Part shown: positions 17,143 through 24,723 of the stretch, one piece after another | Numbering within the stretch: the first letter of the stretch is position 1 | Layout of the letters: every line of letters starts with the position of its first letter | From: Cellulosimicrobium marinum | GTDB taxonomy: Bacteria; Actinomycetota; Actinomycetes; Actinomycetales; Cellulomonadaceae | DNA: 64,000 bases | Direction: 5' to 3' | Assembly (NCBI RefSeq): GCF_020551945.1 | Contig: NZ_JAJBZH010000001.1 | Span: 686,108 to 750,107, forward strand | Position numbers and translations under genes: made by a program | The notes under the pieces: generated by a model | Told to the model about the DNA's origin: nothing | Seen by the model: the letters and a program-made list of their open reading frames with translations, nothing else | The model's database searches: none

Positions 17143-18846
17143 TCAGGCGTCCTGCGGTCGGTTCGCGTCGATCGCGGCGTCGATGCGGCGGAACGTGGCC
17201 GGCCGGTCGGGCCCGACAGCGGTGCGCAGCTCGTCCCGGACCTGCCCGACGTCGCGCGCCAGGACGAGTCGTACGCCGTCCCGCTCCAGGTCGTCGCGCA
17301 GCCGGACGAGGGTCTCCGCGCCGTCCACGTCGACGAACGGGACGCTGTGCGCGTCGAGCACGACGACGCGGGGGTGCTCGCTCGTCACGAGCTCGCGCAC
17401 GCGGTCGCGGACCACGTCGACGTTGGCGAAGAACAGGCCGCCCTCGATCCTCAGCACGAGCACGCCGGGGACGACCGTCCCGGCGTCCTGGTGGAGCGCC
17501 GCGAGACGGTCGGCGTCCACCCACATGCCGCCGGGCCCGCGGACGAGCCGGGCGACGTGCGGGTGGGACACGCGCGACAGCAGGAGAAGGAGGGAGAGCA
17601 CGATCCCGACGACGAGACCGGGGAGCGTGTCGAGCACGAGGACCCCGACCGCGGTGGCGAGGGCCGCGTAGAAGTCGCTGCGCGCCGCGCCGCCGTACAG
17701 CCGGAGCATCAGCGGTGTGCGCAGGCCGTAGAGGCGCCGCATCGCCGACACGTCCACGAGCTCCACGACCGCGGCGATGACGACGGCCGCGAGCGACGCC
17801 TCCGGCAGGGACTCGAAGACCGGGGTGAGGAAGAGCAGGGTCAGGAGCGTGAGCGCGGCCGCGACCAGCCCGGACAGCTGGCTCCGTGCGCCCGCCCCAC
17901 CGTTGACGGCGGTCTTCGACAGGCTCCCGTTGACGACCATGCCGGAGGCGAGACCAGCCCCGAGGTTCGCGGCGCCCATCCCGAGGAGCTCCCGGTTCGC
18001 GTCGATGTCGTACCCGTCCCGGGCCGCGTACGCCTTCGCCGCACCGAGCGCCTCCGCGATGCCGACGAGCATGACCCCGGCGCACGGCCCGAGCAGCGAC
18101 GTGTAGTCGCCCCACGTGACGTCGGGCAGCCCGAGGGTCGGCAGGCCCGCGTCGATGGGCCCGACGACGGCCACGCCGTCGTCGTCGAGCGCGAGGAGGG
18201 CGACCGCGAGGACCCCGGCCACCACGGCCACGAGAGACCCGGGCACGGCGGGCGCGACGCGCCGCAGGACGATCAGCAGCACCAGGGTGCCGACGCCGAG
18301 GGCCGCGGTGGGCAGGTGGGTCTCGCCCAGTCGCGTGACGACGTGCCACACCTCCGCGAAGAAGTCCTCGCCCCCCTTCTCGATCCCGAGCAGGGCGGGG
18401 ACCTGGCCGACGATGATCACGAGCGCCACCCCGACGACGAACCCCTTGAGCACCGGGGTCGAGACGAACGCCGCGAGGAACCCGAGACGCGCGAGGCCGG
18501 CCACCACGCACAGCAGCCCCGTGACGACGGCGACCGCGGAGGTCAGCGCGGCGAAGGCGAGGTCGTCCCCGGGCGCGTAGAGGGCGACGACGCTCGCGGA
18601 GAGCGCGGCGGTCGCGGACATCGGACCCACGACGAGGTGCCGCGAGCTGCCGAACAGCGCGTACAGGACGAGCGAGGGCACGGCCGCGTACAGGCCCACC
18701 ACGGGTGAGACGCCCGCGATGGACGCGTACGCGAGCGACTCGGGGACGAGGACCGCCCACACGGTGAGGCCCGCGACCACGTCGTGACGGATCCACTGCG
18801 CCCGGTACCCGCGCAGGGAGCCGAGCAGCACCGGGTTGCCGGCCAT
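17143..18846 (-). CDS. SulP-family anion transporter with STAS domain
   Basis: The 567-residue protein has the SLC26/SulP membrane core (residues 15-410): VVAGLTVWAVLVPESLAYAS, YALFGSSRHLVVGPMSATAA, GFVVGVALVIIVGQ and NRELLGMGAANLGAGLASG, then a cytoplasmic STAS domain (about 440-560) with VLRIEGGLFFANVD and VVLDAHSVPFVDVDGAET. It likely imports sulfate, bicarbonate or another oxyanion. ATG 18846 is preceded by AAGGAGGA. No sulfate-assimilation gene adjoins, so the substrate is open. Confidence 0.88.
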   Translation of the reverse strand: MAGNPVLLGSLRGYRAQWIRHDVVAGLTVWAVLVPESLAYASIAGVSPVVGLYAAVPSLVLYALFGSSRHLVVGPMSATAALSASVVALYAPGDDLAFAALTSAVAVVTGLLCVVAGLARLGFLAAFVSTPVLKGFVVGVALVIIVGQVPALLGIEKGGEDFFAEVWHVVTRLGETHLPTAALGVGTLVLLIVLRRVAPAVPGSLVAVVAGVLAVALLALDDDGVAVVGPIDAGLPTLGLPDVTWGDYTSLLGPCAGVMLVGIAEALGAAKAYAARDGYDIDANRELLGMGAANLGAGLASGMVVNGSLSKTAVNGGAGARSQLSGLVAAALTLLTLLFLTPVFESLPEASLAAVVIAAVVELVDVSAMRRLYGLRTPLMLRLYGGAARSDFYAALATAVGVLVLDTLPGLVVGIVLSLLLLLSRVSHPHVARLVRGPGGMWVDADRLAALHQDAGTVVPGVLVLRIEGGLFFANVDVVRDRVRELVTSEHPRVVVLDAHSVPFVDVDGAETLVRLRDDLERDGVRLVLARDVGQVRDELRTAVGPDRPATFRRIDAAIDANRPQDA

Positions 18847-19031
18847 CGCCGTCCTCCTTCGTGGGCGCGTCGTGCGTCGGCACCGATCCTCTCGTGCCGC
18901 GCGGATGCCGCCACCGGAGCGGAGATCCGCCCGGTGGCGGTCCCTGGGGGCTGGCCCTAGCGTCGAGACGCCGACGCAGTCGGCGCGGAGCACCCGCGTG
19001 CCTCCGACGAGACGACGGAAGAAGGACCGAC

Positions 19032-19529
19032 GTGGCCACCCTGACCGTGTGGAAGTTCGACACCCCCGACGGCGCCCAGCAGGCGGAGGACGCCCTGCTC
19101 GCCCTGCAGAAGCAGGAGCTCATCCAGGTGCAGGACGCCGCGACGGTGTCCTGGGAGGAGGGGAAGAAGAAGCCGCGGACCCGGCAGGCGAACAGCACGA
19201 CCGCGGCGGGCGCCCTCGGCGGGACGTTCTGGGGCATGCTCTTCGGCCTCATCTTCTTCATCCCGCTGCTGGGCGCGGCGATCGGCGCGGCCTCGGGCGC
19301 GATCGCCGGCGCGCTGACCGACGTCGGGATCGACGACGACTTCATCGACTCGGTCCGCAGCAAGGTCACCCCGGGCACGTCCGCCCTGTTCGTCCTCACG
19401 TCCGGCGGGGTGCTCGACCGCGTGCACGACGCCCTGCGGGCGCAGGGGTTCCACGGCGAGCTCCTGCAGACGAACCTGTCCGCCGACGAGGAGGCGAAGC
19501 TCCGCGCCGCGTTCGACGAGAACGCCTGA
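19032..19529 (+). CDS. DUF1269-family membrane protein
   Basis: The 165-residue protein reads VATLTVWKFDTPDGAQQAED, then a Gly/Ala-rich double membrane hairpin (about 68-105: FWGMLFGLIFFIPLLGAAIG) and SKVTPGTSALFVLTSGG. This is the DUF1269 layout: a ferredoxin-like half, a membrane hairpin and a second half. Such proteins are abundant in stress cassettes but have no proven role. GTG 19032 has GAAGGA upstream. A clear paralogue lies at 23007-23489. Confidence 0.82.
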   Translation: MATLTVWKFDTPDGAQQAEDALLALQKQELIQVQDAATVSWEEGKKKPRTRQANSTTAAGALGGTFWGMLFGLIFFIPLLGAAIGAASGAIAGALTDVGIDDDFIDSVRSKVTPGTSALFVLTSGGVLDRVHDALRAQGFHGELLQTNLSADEEAKLRAAFDENA

Positions 19530-19553
19530 CGGCGCGGGACCGGGAGACGACCC

Positions 19554-20225
19554 GTGGGAGCCGCGATCGGCCAGTCCCTGCCCGTCGCCGTCGGCGTGAT
19601 GATCAGCCCGCTGCCGATCGTCGCCGTCGTGCTCATGCTGAGCAGCGCCCGCGCGACGGTCAACGCTGCGGCGTTCCTCGTCGGCTGGTTCGTGTCCGTC
19701 GCGGGGGTGGCGCTCGTCGTCGCGCTCCTGTCGGAGGCCGCGTCGCCCGACGACGCCGGCCCTGCCCCCTGGACCGGGTGGCTGAAGATCGCCCTCGGCG
19801 TCCTGCTCCTCGTCGTCGCGGTGCGCCAGTGGCGCGGCCGGCCCCGCGAGGGCGTGGAGCCGGAGCAGCCGCGGTGGATGGCGGCCGTGGACCGGTTCGG
19901 ACCGGTGCAGGCCCTCGGACTCGCCGTGCTCCTCGGGGCCGTCAACCCGAAGAACCTGCTGCTGACCGTGTCCGGCGGGACCGCGATCGGGGCCGCCGCC
20001 GCGGGCAGCACGGGCACGAGCGTGGTCGCGGCGGTCGTGTTCGGCCTCGTGGCGAGCGCCGGCGTCGCGATGCCGGTCGTCGTCTACGTCGCGACCGGCG
20101 ACCGTGCCGCCGAGGTCCTCGACGCGCTCAAGGCGTGGCTGGTGCAGCACAACGCCGTCGTCATGTCCGTCCTGCTCCTCGTCCTCGGGACGAAGATGGT
20201 CGGCGACGGGATCAGCGTCGTCTGA
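19554..20225 (+). CDS. GAP-family (Sap-like) membrane exporter
   Basis: The 223-residue protein has six membrane helices in two halves: IGQSLPVAVGVMISPLPIVA, AAAFLVGWFVSVAGVALVVA, then GLAVLLGAVNPKNLLLTVSG and VLLLVLGTKMVGDGISVV. The SPLPI and NPKN motifs mark the GAP/Sap family, related to LysE exporters; the mycobacterial member helps move sulfolipid-1. GTG 19554 follows GGGAG. It is 24 bases after the DUF1269 gene and probably cotranscribed. Confidence 0.78.
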   Translation: MGAAIGQSLPVAVGVMISPLPIVAVVLMLSSARATVNAAAFLVGWFVSVAGVALVVALLSEAASPDDAGPAPWTGWLKIALGVLLLVVAVRQWRGRPREGVEPEQPRWMAAVDRFGPVQALGLAVLLGAVNPKNLLLTVSGGTAIGAAAAGSTGTSVVAAVVFGLVASAGVAMPVVVYVATGDRAAEVLDALKAWLVQHNAVVMSVLLLVLGTKMVGDGISVV

Positions 20226-20234
20226 GCCGACGGG

Positions 20235-21509
20235 CTACTCGATGCCCTCGGCCCGCCGCTCGTCCACCGTGCGGGCCGCCTCCGCGGCCGCGCGCCGGTT
20301 CGCGCGCCGCCGGTGGCCGGCGCCGCCCTCCCCGTCGTGGCGGCGACGCCGGGGCCGGTCGTCGTCCTCCCCCGGGTCGTGCAGCAGGTGGGAGTCGATG
20401 AGCTCGTGCCGCTGGAGGTACGTGTTCGCGACGGCCTGGATCGTCGCCGCGATGGGGAGGGCGAGGAACGCCCCGAGGGCCCCGAACACGGCACCGAACG
20501 CGAGCACGACGACGAAGCTCACCGCCGGGTTCATCTCCAGCGCCCGCGCGGACACCTTGGGCGAGAAGTACAGGTTCTCGAGCTGCTGGTACCCGATGAT
20601 GAAGGCGAGCACGCCGAGGGCCTGCGGCACGCCCTGCGACGTGAGGGCGACCGCGACGGGCAGCGCCCCGCCGATGTACGTGCCGATCGTGGGGACGAAC
20701 TGCGACACGACGCCCGTGAACACGGCCAGGGGCAGCGCGTACGGGGTCTGCACGATGAGCAGGAACACGAGCGTGAACACGCTCGACAGCGCGGCGAGCA
20801 CGATGCGCGAGTTGATGAAGTCCGACACCTTGACCTGCGTGATCTCCCACAGCCGCAGGACCTCCTCCTGCCGACCCGGGGTGAGCCACCGGCACACCGC
20901 GGCCCGGAACCGCGGCCCCGCGGCGAGCAGGTAGTACGTGACGAGGAGGATCGTCAGCGCGGCGAAGATCCCCCCGACGATCGTCGTGCCGACCACGATG
21001 GCGCCCGACGCGACGTCCTGCCCGAACTGCTCGAACGCCTGCCGCAGCAGCTCGTCGGACTCGGGGAGCGCGACGTCGAACCGGGAGCCGAGCCAGTCGC
21101 GGAACTGCTCGTAGAGCGTGGGCAACGACTGGACGAGCTGGACGAGCTGCTGCACGAAGAGGTTGCCGAACAGGGCGAGCACGACGATGACGACGACGAT
21201 CGACCCGATGAGCGACACCCCCGCGGCCACGCCGCGCCGCCACCCGTGCCGCACCAGCCACACGACGATGGGCTCCAGGGCGAGCGCGATGAAGAACGCG
21301 ATGAGGATGTTGACGCCGAGGCCTTCGAGCTGACCGAGCGCGTGCCACGCGAAGATCGCGACGAACACCGCGACCACGCCCATGACCAGCGCGCGCGGGA
21401 CCCAGCGGGGCGGCCTGCGCGAGTCGTGCTGGACGGGACGGGTGCCGTCGTCGGGCACGCCGGACCAGGGGTCGGCGTCGCGGGCGACGGGCGTCGGCTG
21501 GTCGGTCAT
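20235..21509 (-). CDS. AI-2E-family transporter
   Basis: The 424-residue protein has a polar N-terminus, helices at about 40-100, a soluble insert (about 125-185) and the family core: GFIAAL-like GGIFAALTILLVTYYLLAAG, SDFINSRIVLAALSSV, VSQFVPTIGTYIGGALPVAV and IGYQQLENLYFSPKVSARAL. Members include exporters of AI-2 and Na+/H+ antiporters. The C-tail is Arg/Asp-rich. ATG 21509 is preferred over 21554. The stop is 9 bases from the convergent GAP gene. Confidence 0.87.
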   Translation of the reverse strand: MTDQPTPVARDADPWSGVPDDGTRPVQHDSRRPPRWVPRALVMGVVAVFVAIFAWHALGQLEGLGVNILIAFFIALALEPIVVWLVRHGWRRGVAAGVSLIGSIVVVIVVLALFGNLFVQQLVQLVQSLPTLYEQFRDWLGSRFDVALPESDELLRQAFEQFGQDVASGAIVVGTTIVGGIFAALTILLVTYYLLAAGPRFRAAVCRWLTPGRQEEVLRLWEITQVKVSDFINSRIVLAALSSVFTLVFLLIVQTPYALPLAVFTGVVSQFVPTIGTYIGGALPVAVALTSQGVPQALGVLAFIIGYQQLENLYFSPKVSARALEMNPAVSFVVVLAFGAVFGALGAFLALPIAATIQAVANTYLQRHELIDSHLLHDPGEDDDRPRRRRHDGEGGAGHRRRANRRAAAEAARTVDERRAEGIE

Positions 21510-21660
21510 GGGTCGAACGTAGTGCGCCCCCCGGACCCGGGCGCGGCGGCGCACCGGACCCCTTCCGCGTCGGGATGCCGAACCTCGTGATCGGTGCCAC
21601 GATCGACGCGCGGACGACGGCGCCGCCGAACCGGTCGGCGGGCGGGCGAGAGGCGGAGGA

Positions 21661-22071
21661 ATGTCACGGTCATCTCAGGTGACGGCGTGGGTCGGCTGGA
21701 TCTGGTTCGCGGGGATCGTGCTCGTGACGATCGGGTTGTTCAACGCGATCAGCGGCCTCGTCGCGGTGTTCTCGCCGAAGAGCCTCGTGGAGATCTCCGA
21801 GCAGGGCGTCGCCGTGCTGGACGTCTCCACGTGGGGCTGGATCCACCTCGTGATCGGGCTGCTGATCGTCGTCACCGGTTTCGCCCTGCTCTCGGGGCGC
21901 GGCTGGGCCCGGCTCGTCGCGATCGTCCTCGTCGTCATCAACGCGGTCGCCCAGTTCACGACGCTCCAGCTCACGCCCTGGTGGTCTCTCGTCACCATCG
22001 CGCTCGACGTGTTCGTCCTGTGGGCCCTCGTGGTCCACGGCGACGAGGCCGAGCGCGCCTCGCGCGCGTAG
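21661..22071 (+). CDS. DUF7144-type small membrane protein
   Basis: The 136-residue protein has four membrane helices: AWVGWIWFAGIVLVTIGLFN, TWGWIHLVIGLLIVVTGFAL, LVAIVLVVINAVAQFTTLQL and LVTIALDVFVLWALVVHG. The GxWxWIH helix and the LVxHG end are typical of the actinobacterial family now listed as DUF7144. ATG 21661 has GCGGAGGA upstream. It heads a run of four small genes read in the same direction (to 23489). Confidence 0.78.
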   Translation: MSRSSQVTAWVGWIWFAGIVLVTIGLFNAISGLVAVFSPKSLVEISEQGVAVLDVSTWGWIHLVIGLLIVVTGFALLSGRGWARLVAIVLVVINAVAQFTTLQLTPWWSLVTIALDVFVLWALVVHGDEAERASRA

Positions 22072-22117
22072 GCGCCGGGCCCTCGCACCCACCCGTTCCG
22101 ACACCCGGGAGAACCTC

Positions 22118-22549
22118 ATGCCCATCTCCAGCTTCGGCCCCGTCGAGATCGTCGCTCTCGCGTTCCCCACCAGCCGCATCCCCGACGCCGTCCAGGCGGC
22201 CGTGCGCGACGTCCTCGCCGCGGGGACCGTCACGCTCCTCGACCTCGTCGTGGTGCGCCGGTCCGAGGCCGGCGACGTCGAGATCCTCGAGCTGACGGAC
22301 CTCGGTGACGAGGTCGAGATCACCGACGTCGAGCTCACGAGCGCGGGCCTCGCCGGCGAGGAGGACCTCGACGAGGTCGCCGCGGGCCTCGCGCCGGGGA
22401 CGTCCGCGACGGTCCTCGTCGTCGAGCACACGTGGGCGCGCGGCATCGTCGCGGCCGCCAACGAGAACGACGGCGTGGTGCTGCTCAGCGAGCGCATCCC
22501 CGCCGAGGTCGTCAACGAGGTCGCCGACCTCGCGCTCGTCGAGGGCTGA
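22118..22549 (+). CDS. DUF6325-family protein
   Basis: The 143-residue acidic protein starts SSFGPVEIVALAFPTSRIPD, followed by GTVTLLDLVVVRRSEAGDVE and ends GIVAAANENDGVVLLSERIP. This is the DUF6325 family, soluble and without a known reaction; it looks like a two-half alpha/beta fold related in pattern to DUF1269 soluble parts. It lies 46 bases after the DUF7144 gene and 58 before the SHOCT gene. In relatives these genes travel together, so a joint role is likely. Confidence 0.78.
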   Translation: MPISSFGPVEIVALAFPTSRIPDAVQAAVRDVLAAGTVTLLDLVVVRRSEAGDVEILELTDLGDEVEITDVELTSAGLAGEEDLDEVAAGLAPGTSATVLVVEHTWARGIVAAANENDGVVLLSERIPAEVVNEVADLALVEG

Positions 22550-22607
22550 CGAGGACGTCACCCCCCCCGCACCCCCGTCCCCGTTCGACTGCTGAAGGAG
22601 TCACGCC

Positions 22608-22973
22608 ATGCCCATCCGCCGCGTCGGTCGTCCCGGCCTCATCGGGACCGCCGCCCGCACCGCCGTCATCGCCGGGACCGCCCAGGCCACCGCCGGTGCC
22701 GTCTCCCGCCGTCAGAACGCCCGGCAGCAGCGCAGCTGGGAGGAGCAGCAGGCCGCCGCCCAGGCGGAGCAGGCTCGCATCGAGGCCGCCGCGCAGCAGG
22801 CCGCCGCCCAGCAGGCGGCGCAGGCGCAGTACGCCGCTCCCGCACCCGCCGCCCCCGCCGCGGCCGGGCAGGGGGACCTGCTCGCCCAGCTGGAGAAGCT
22901 CGGCCAGCTCCGCTCGGCCGGGGTGCTCGACGACGCGGAGTTCGCCGCCGCCAAGGCCAAGCTCCTCGGCTGA
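22608..22973 (+). CDS. SHOCT-domain protein with coiled-coil linker
   Basis: The 121-residue protein has a basic N-terminus (RRVGRPGLIGTAARTAVIAG), a Gln/Ala-rich coiled coil (residues 40-75), an Ala/Pro linker and a C-terminal SHOCT motif LEKLGQLRSAGVLDDAEFAA. SHOCT is a short oligomerisation or localisation motif. The N-terminus is weakly hydrophobic and may touch the membrane. GAAGGAG lies upstream of ATG 22608. Confidence 0.8.
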   Translation: MPIRRVGRPGLIGTAARTAVIAGTAQATAGAVSRRQNARQQRSWEEQQAAAQAEQARIEAAAQQAAAQQAAQAQYAAPAPAAPAAAGQGDLLAQLEKLGQLRSAGVLDDAEFAAAKAKLLG

Positions 22974-23006
22974 CGGCCGACCCCACGAGACTCCAGGAGG
23001 ACGACC

Positions 23007-23489
23007 ATGGCGACCTTCACCGTCTGGGGGTTCGACACCCCCGCCGGCGCCGACACGGCGTCGGGGATCCTGCACGACGCCGCGTCCCAGGGACACGTCC
23101 GTCTCGTCGACACGGCCGTGGTGTCGTGGCCCGAGGGCGCGTCGAAGCCCACGACGCGCCACGGTCACCAGGACACGTGGCGCGGCACCGGGTGGGGCGC
23201 GTTCTGGGGCCTGCTGCTCGGGTCGCTGTTCTTCGCGCCTCTCGTCGGCGCCGCGGCCGGCGCGGCGTTCGGGGCCGCGTCGAAGGCCATGGCGGCCGTC
23301 GGCATCGACGACGACCAGCTCGACCGGATCCGGGCGGGCGTCACCCCGGGCACGTCGGCGCTCTTCGTCGTCACGGAGGACGGGGACCTCGACGCCGTCG
23401 GCGAGCGGTTCCACGGCGTCCACGGTCGTCTCGTCGCGACGAACCTCACCGAGGCGGAGCGCGCGACCCTCCTCGACACCTTCGGCTGA
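23007..23489 (+). CDS. DUF1269-family membrane protein (paralogue)
   Basis: The 160-residue protein aligns end to end with the protein at 19032-19529: FTVWGFDTPAGADTASG, VVSWPEGASKPTTRHG, the membrane hairpin WGLLLGSLFFAPLVGAAAGA, GVTPGTSALFVVTEDG and TNLTEAERATLL. Identity by eye is close to half. It closes the DUF7144-DUF6325-SHOCT run. ATG 23007 has AGGAGGA upstream. Confidence 0.82.
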   Translation: MATFTVWGFDTPAGADTASGILHDAASQGHVRLVDTAVVSWPEGASKPTTRHGHQDTWRGTGWGAFWGLLLGSLFFAPLVGAAAGAAFGAASKAMAAVGIDDDQLDRIRAGVTPGTSALFVVTEDGDLDAVGERFHGVHGRLVATNLTEAERATLLDTFG

Positions 23490-23522
23490 GGGCCGTCGTC
23501 GGTGGCGTGAGCGTCGGCGCGG

Positions 23523-24617
23523 TCAGTCGTCGAGGCGCGGCGGGAGCCCGAACAGCGGGAACCAGGCGGGCGTGTCGAGGAACGCGTTGATCGCGGTCAC
23601 GCGACCCTCGTGCGTCTCGATCACCTGGAGCGCCCACGGCTCGTACCCGCCGCCCTCGGCGCGCCGGTACTGGCCGAACCCGAACGTGCCGTTGGCGCGC
23701 ACCGGGACCAGCCGCGACCCCTCGCACTCCCAGCCCGGTCCCACCATCCACTGCACGATGTCGCCCGTACCGCGCATCCACAGCGGGTACGGCGGCATCG
23801 ACAGCGTCGCGTCCTCGTGGAGGATCGCGACGAGCGCGTCCATGTCGTAGCGCTCGAACGCGTCGAGGTAGCGCTCGAGCAGGCGCCTCTCCTCGTCGCC
23901 GAGGCTCTGGTCCGTCGTCGCGGGCGCGAGCGGGGCCGCGTCGTCGGGTCCGCCGGGCGCCGCCGGACCTGGCTCGCCGTCCGCGGCCGCGCTGTCCCAG
24001 TGTGCCCGCGCCGCGAGCGTCGCACGGGCCCGCTGGAGGGCGCTGTTCACCGACGCGACCGTCGTGTCGAGCAGCTCCGCGACCTCGCTCGCCTGCCACC
24101 GCAGCACCTCGCGCAGCAGCAGGACCGCGCGCTGGCGCGGCGGCAGGTACTGCAGGGCCGCGACGAACGCCAGGCGGATCGACTCCCGGCCCACCGCGAC
24201 CAGGGCCGGGTCGCCCTCGCGCGGCAGCACCCGGTCGTCCGGCACCGGCTCCACCCAGGTCTCCTCCGGCAGCACCTGGCCGAGGTTCTCCACGTCGGCC
24301 GACTGCGGACCCCCGAGGCCCATCGGACGCTCCCGCCGCTTGCGCGCCGCCAGGGCGTCGAAGCACACGTTCGTCGCGATCCGGTACAGCCACGAGCGCA
24401 ACGACGACCGCCCCTCGAAGCGGTCGTAGGACCGCCACGCGCGCACGAACGTGTCCTGCACCGCGTCCTCCGCCTCGAACGCGGACCCGAGCATCCGGTA
24501 GCAGTAGCCCGTGAGCTCGCGGCGGTACCCGGAGAGCGCGGTGTCGAGCTCGTCGCGGGCCGGCCGGTCGTCCGGCGTGGCGAGGCTGCGGTCGACGGGT
24601 GCGGCGACGTCGGTCAT
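23523..24617 (-). CDS. ECF RNA polymerase sigma factor with SnoaL-like C-terminal domain
   Basis: The 364-residue protein has sigma region 2 (YCYRMLGSAFEAEDAVQDTF, SLRSWLYRIATNVCFDAL), a long linker, region 4 (LQYLPPRQRAVLLLREVL, VAELLDTTVASVNSALQRAR) and a C-terminal NTF2/SnoaL-like domain (about 235-360: ERYLDAFERYDMDALVAILH). This is the SigG/TIGR02960-like ECF group, whose attached domain replaces a separate anti-sigma factor. ATG 24617 is clear. It is followed upstream by the PP2C-type phosphatase gene on the same strand. Confidence 0.9.
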   Translation of the reverse strand: MTDVAAPVDRSLATPDDRPARDELDTALSGYRRELTGYCYRMLGSAFEAEDAVQDTFVRAWRSYDRFEGRSSLRSWLYRIATNVCFDALAARKRRERPMGLGGPQSADVENLGQVLPEETWVEPVPDDRVLPREGDPALVAVGRESIRLAFVAALQYLPPRQRAVLLLREVLRWQASEVAELLDTTVASVNSALQRARATLAARAHWDSAAADGEPGPAAPGGPDDAAPLAPATTDQSLGDEERRLLERYLDAFERYDMDALVAILHEDATLSMPPYPLWMRGTGDIVQWMVGPGWECEGSRLVPVRANGTFGFGQYRRAEGGGYEPWALQVIETHEGRVTAINAFLDTPAWFPLFGLPPRLDD

Positions 24618-24723
24618 GGCTGTGGCCTCTCAGGTGGTGTCTCACGGGGGCGGCGAGCGCGACGCGGACCGGGATGTGGCCCACGCCACACGTTACCGCC
24701 GGGCTCCGACACCGCCCAGGGGG

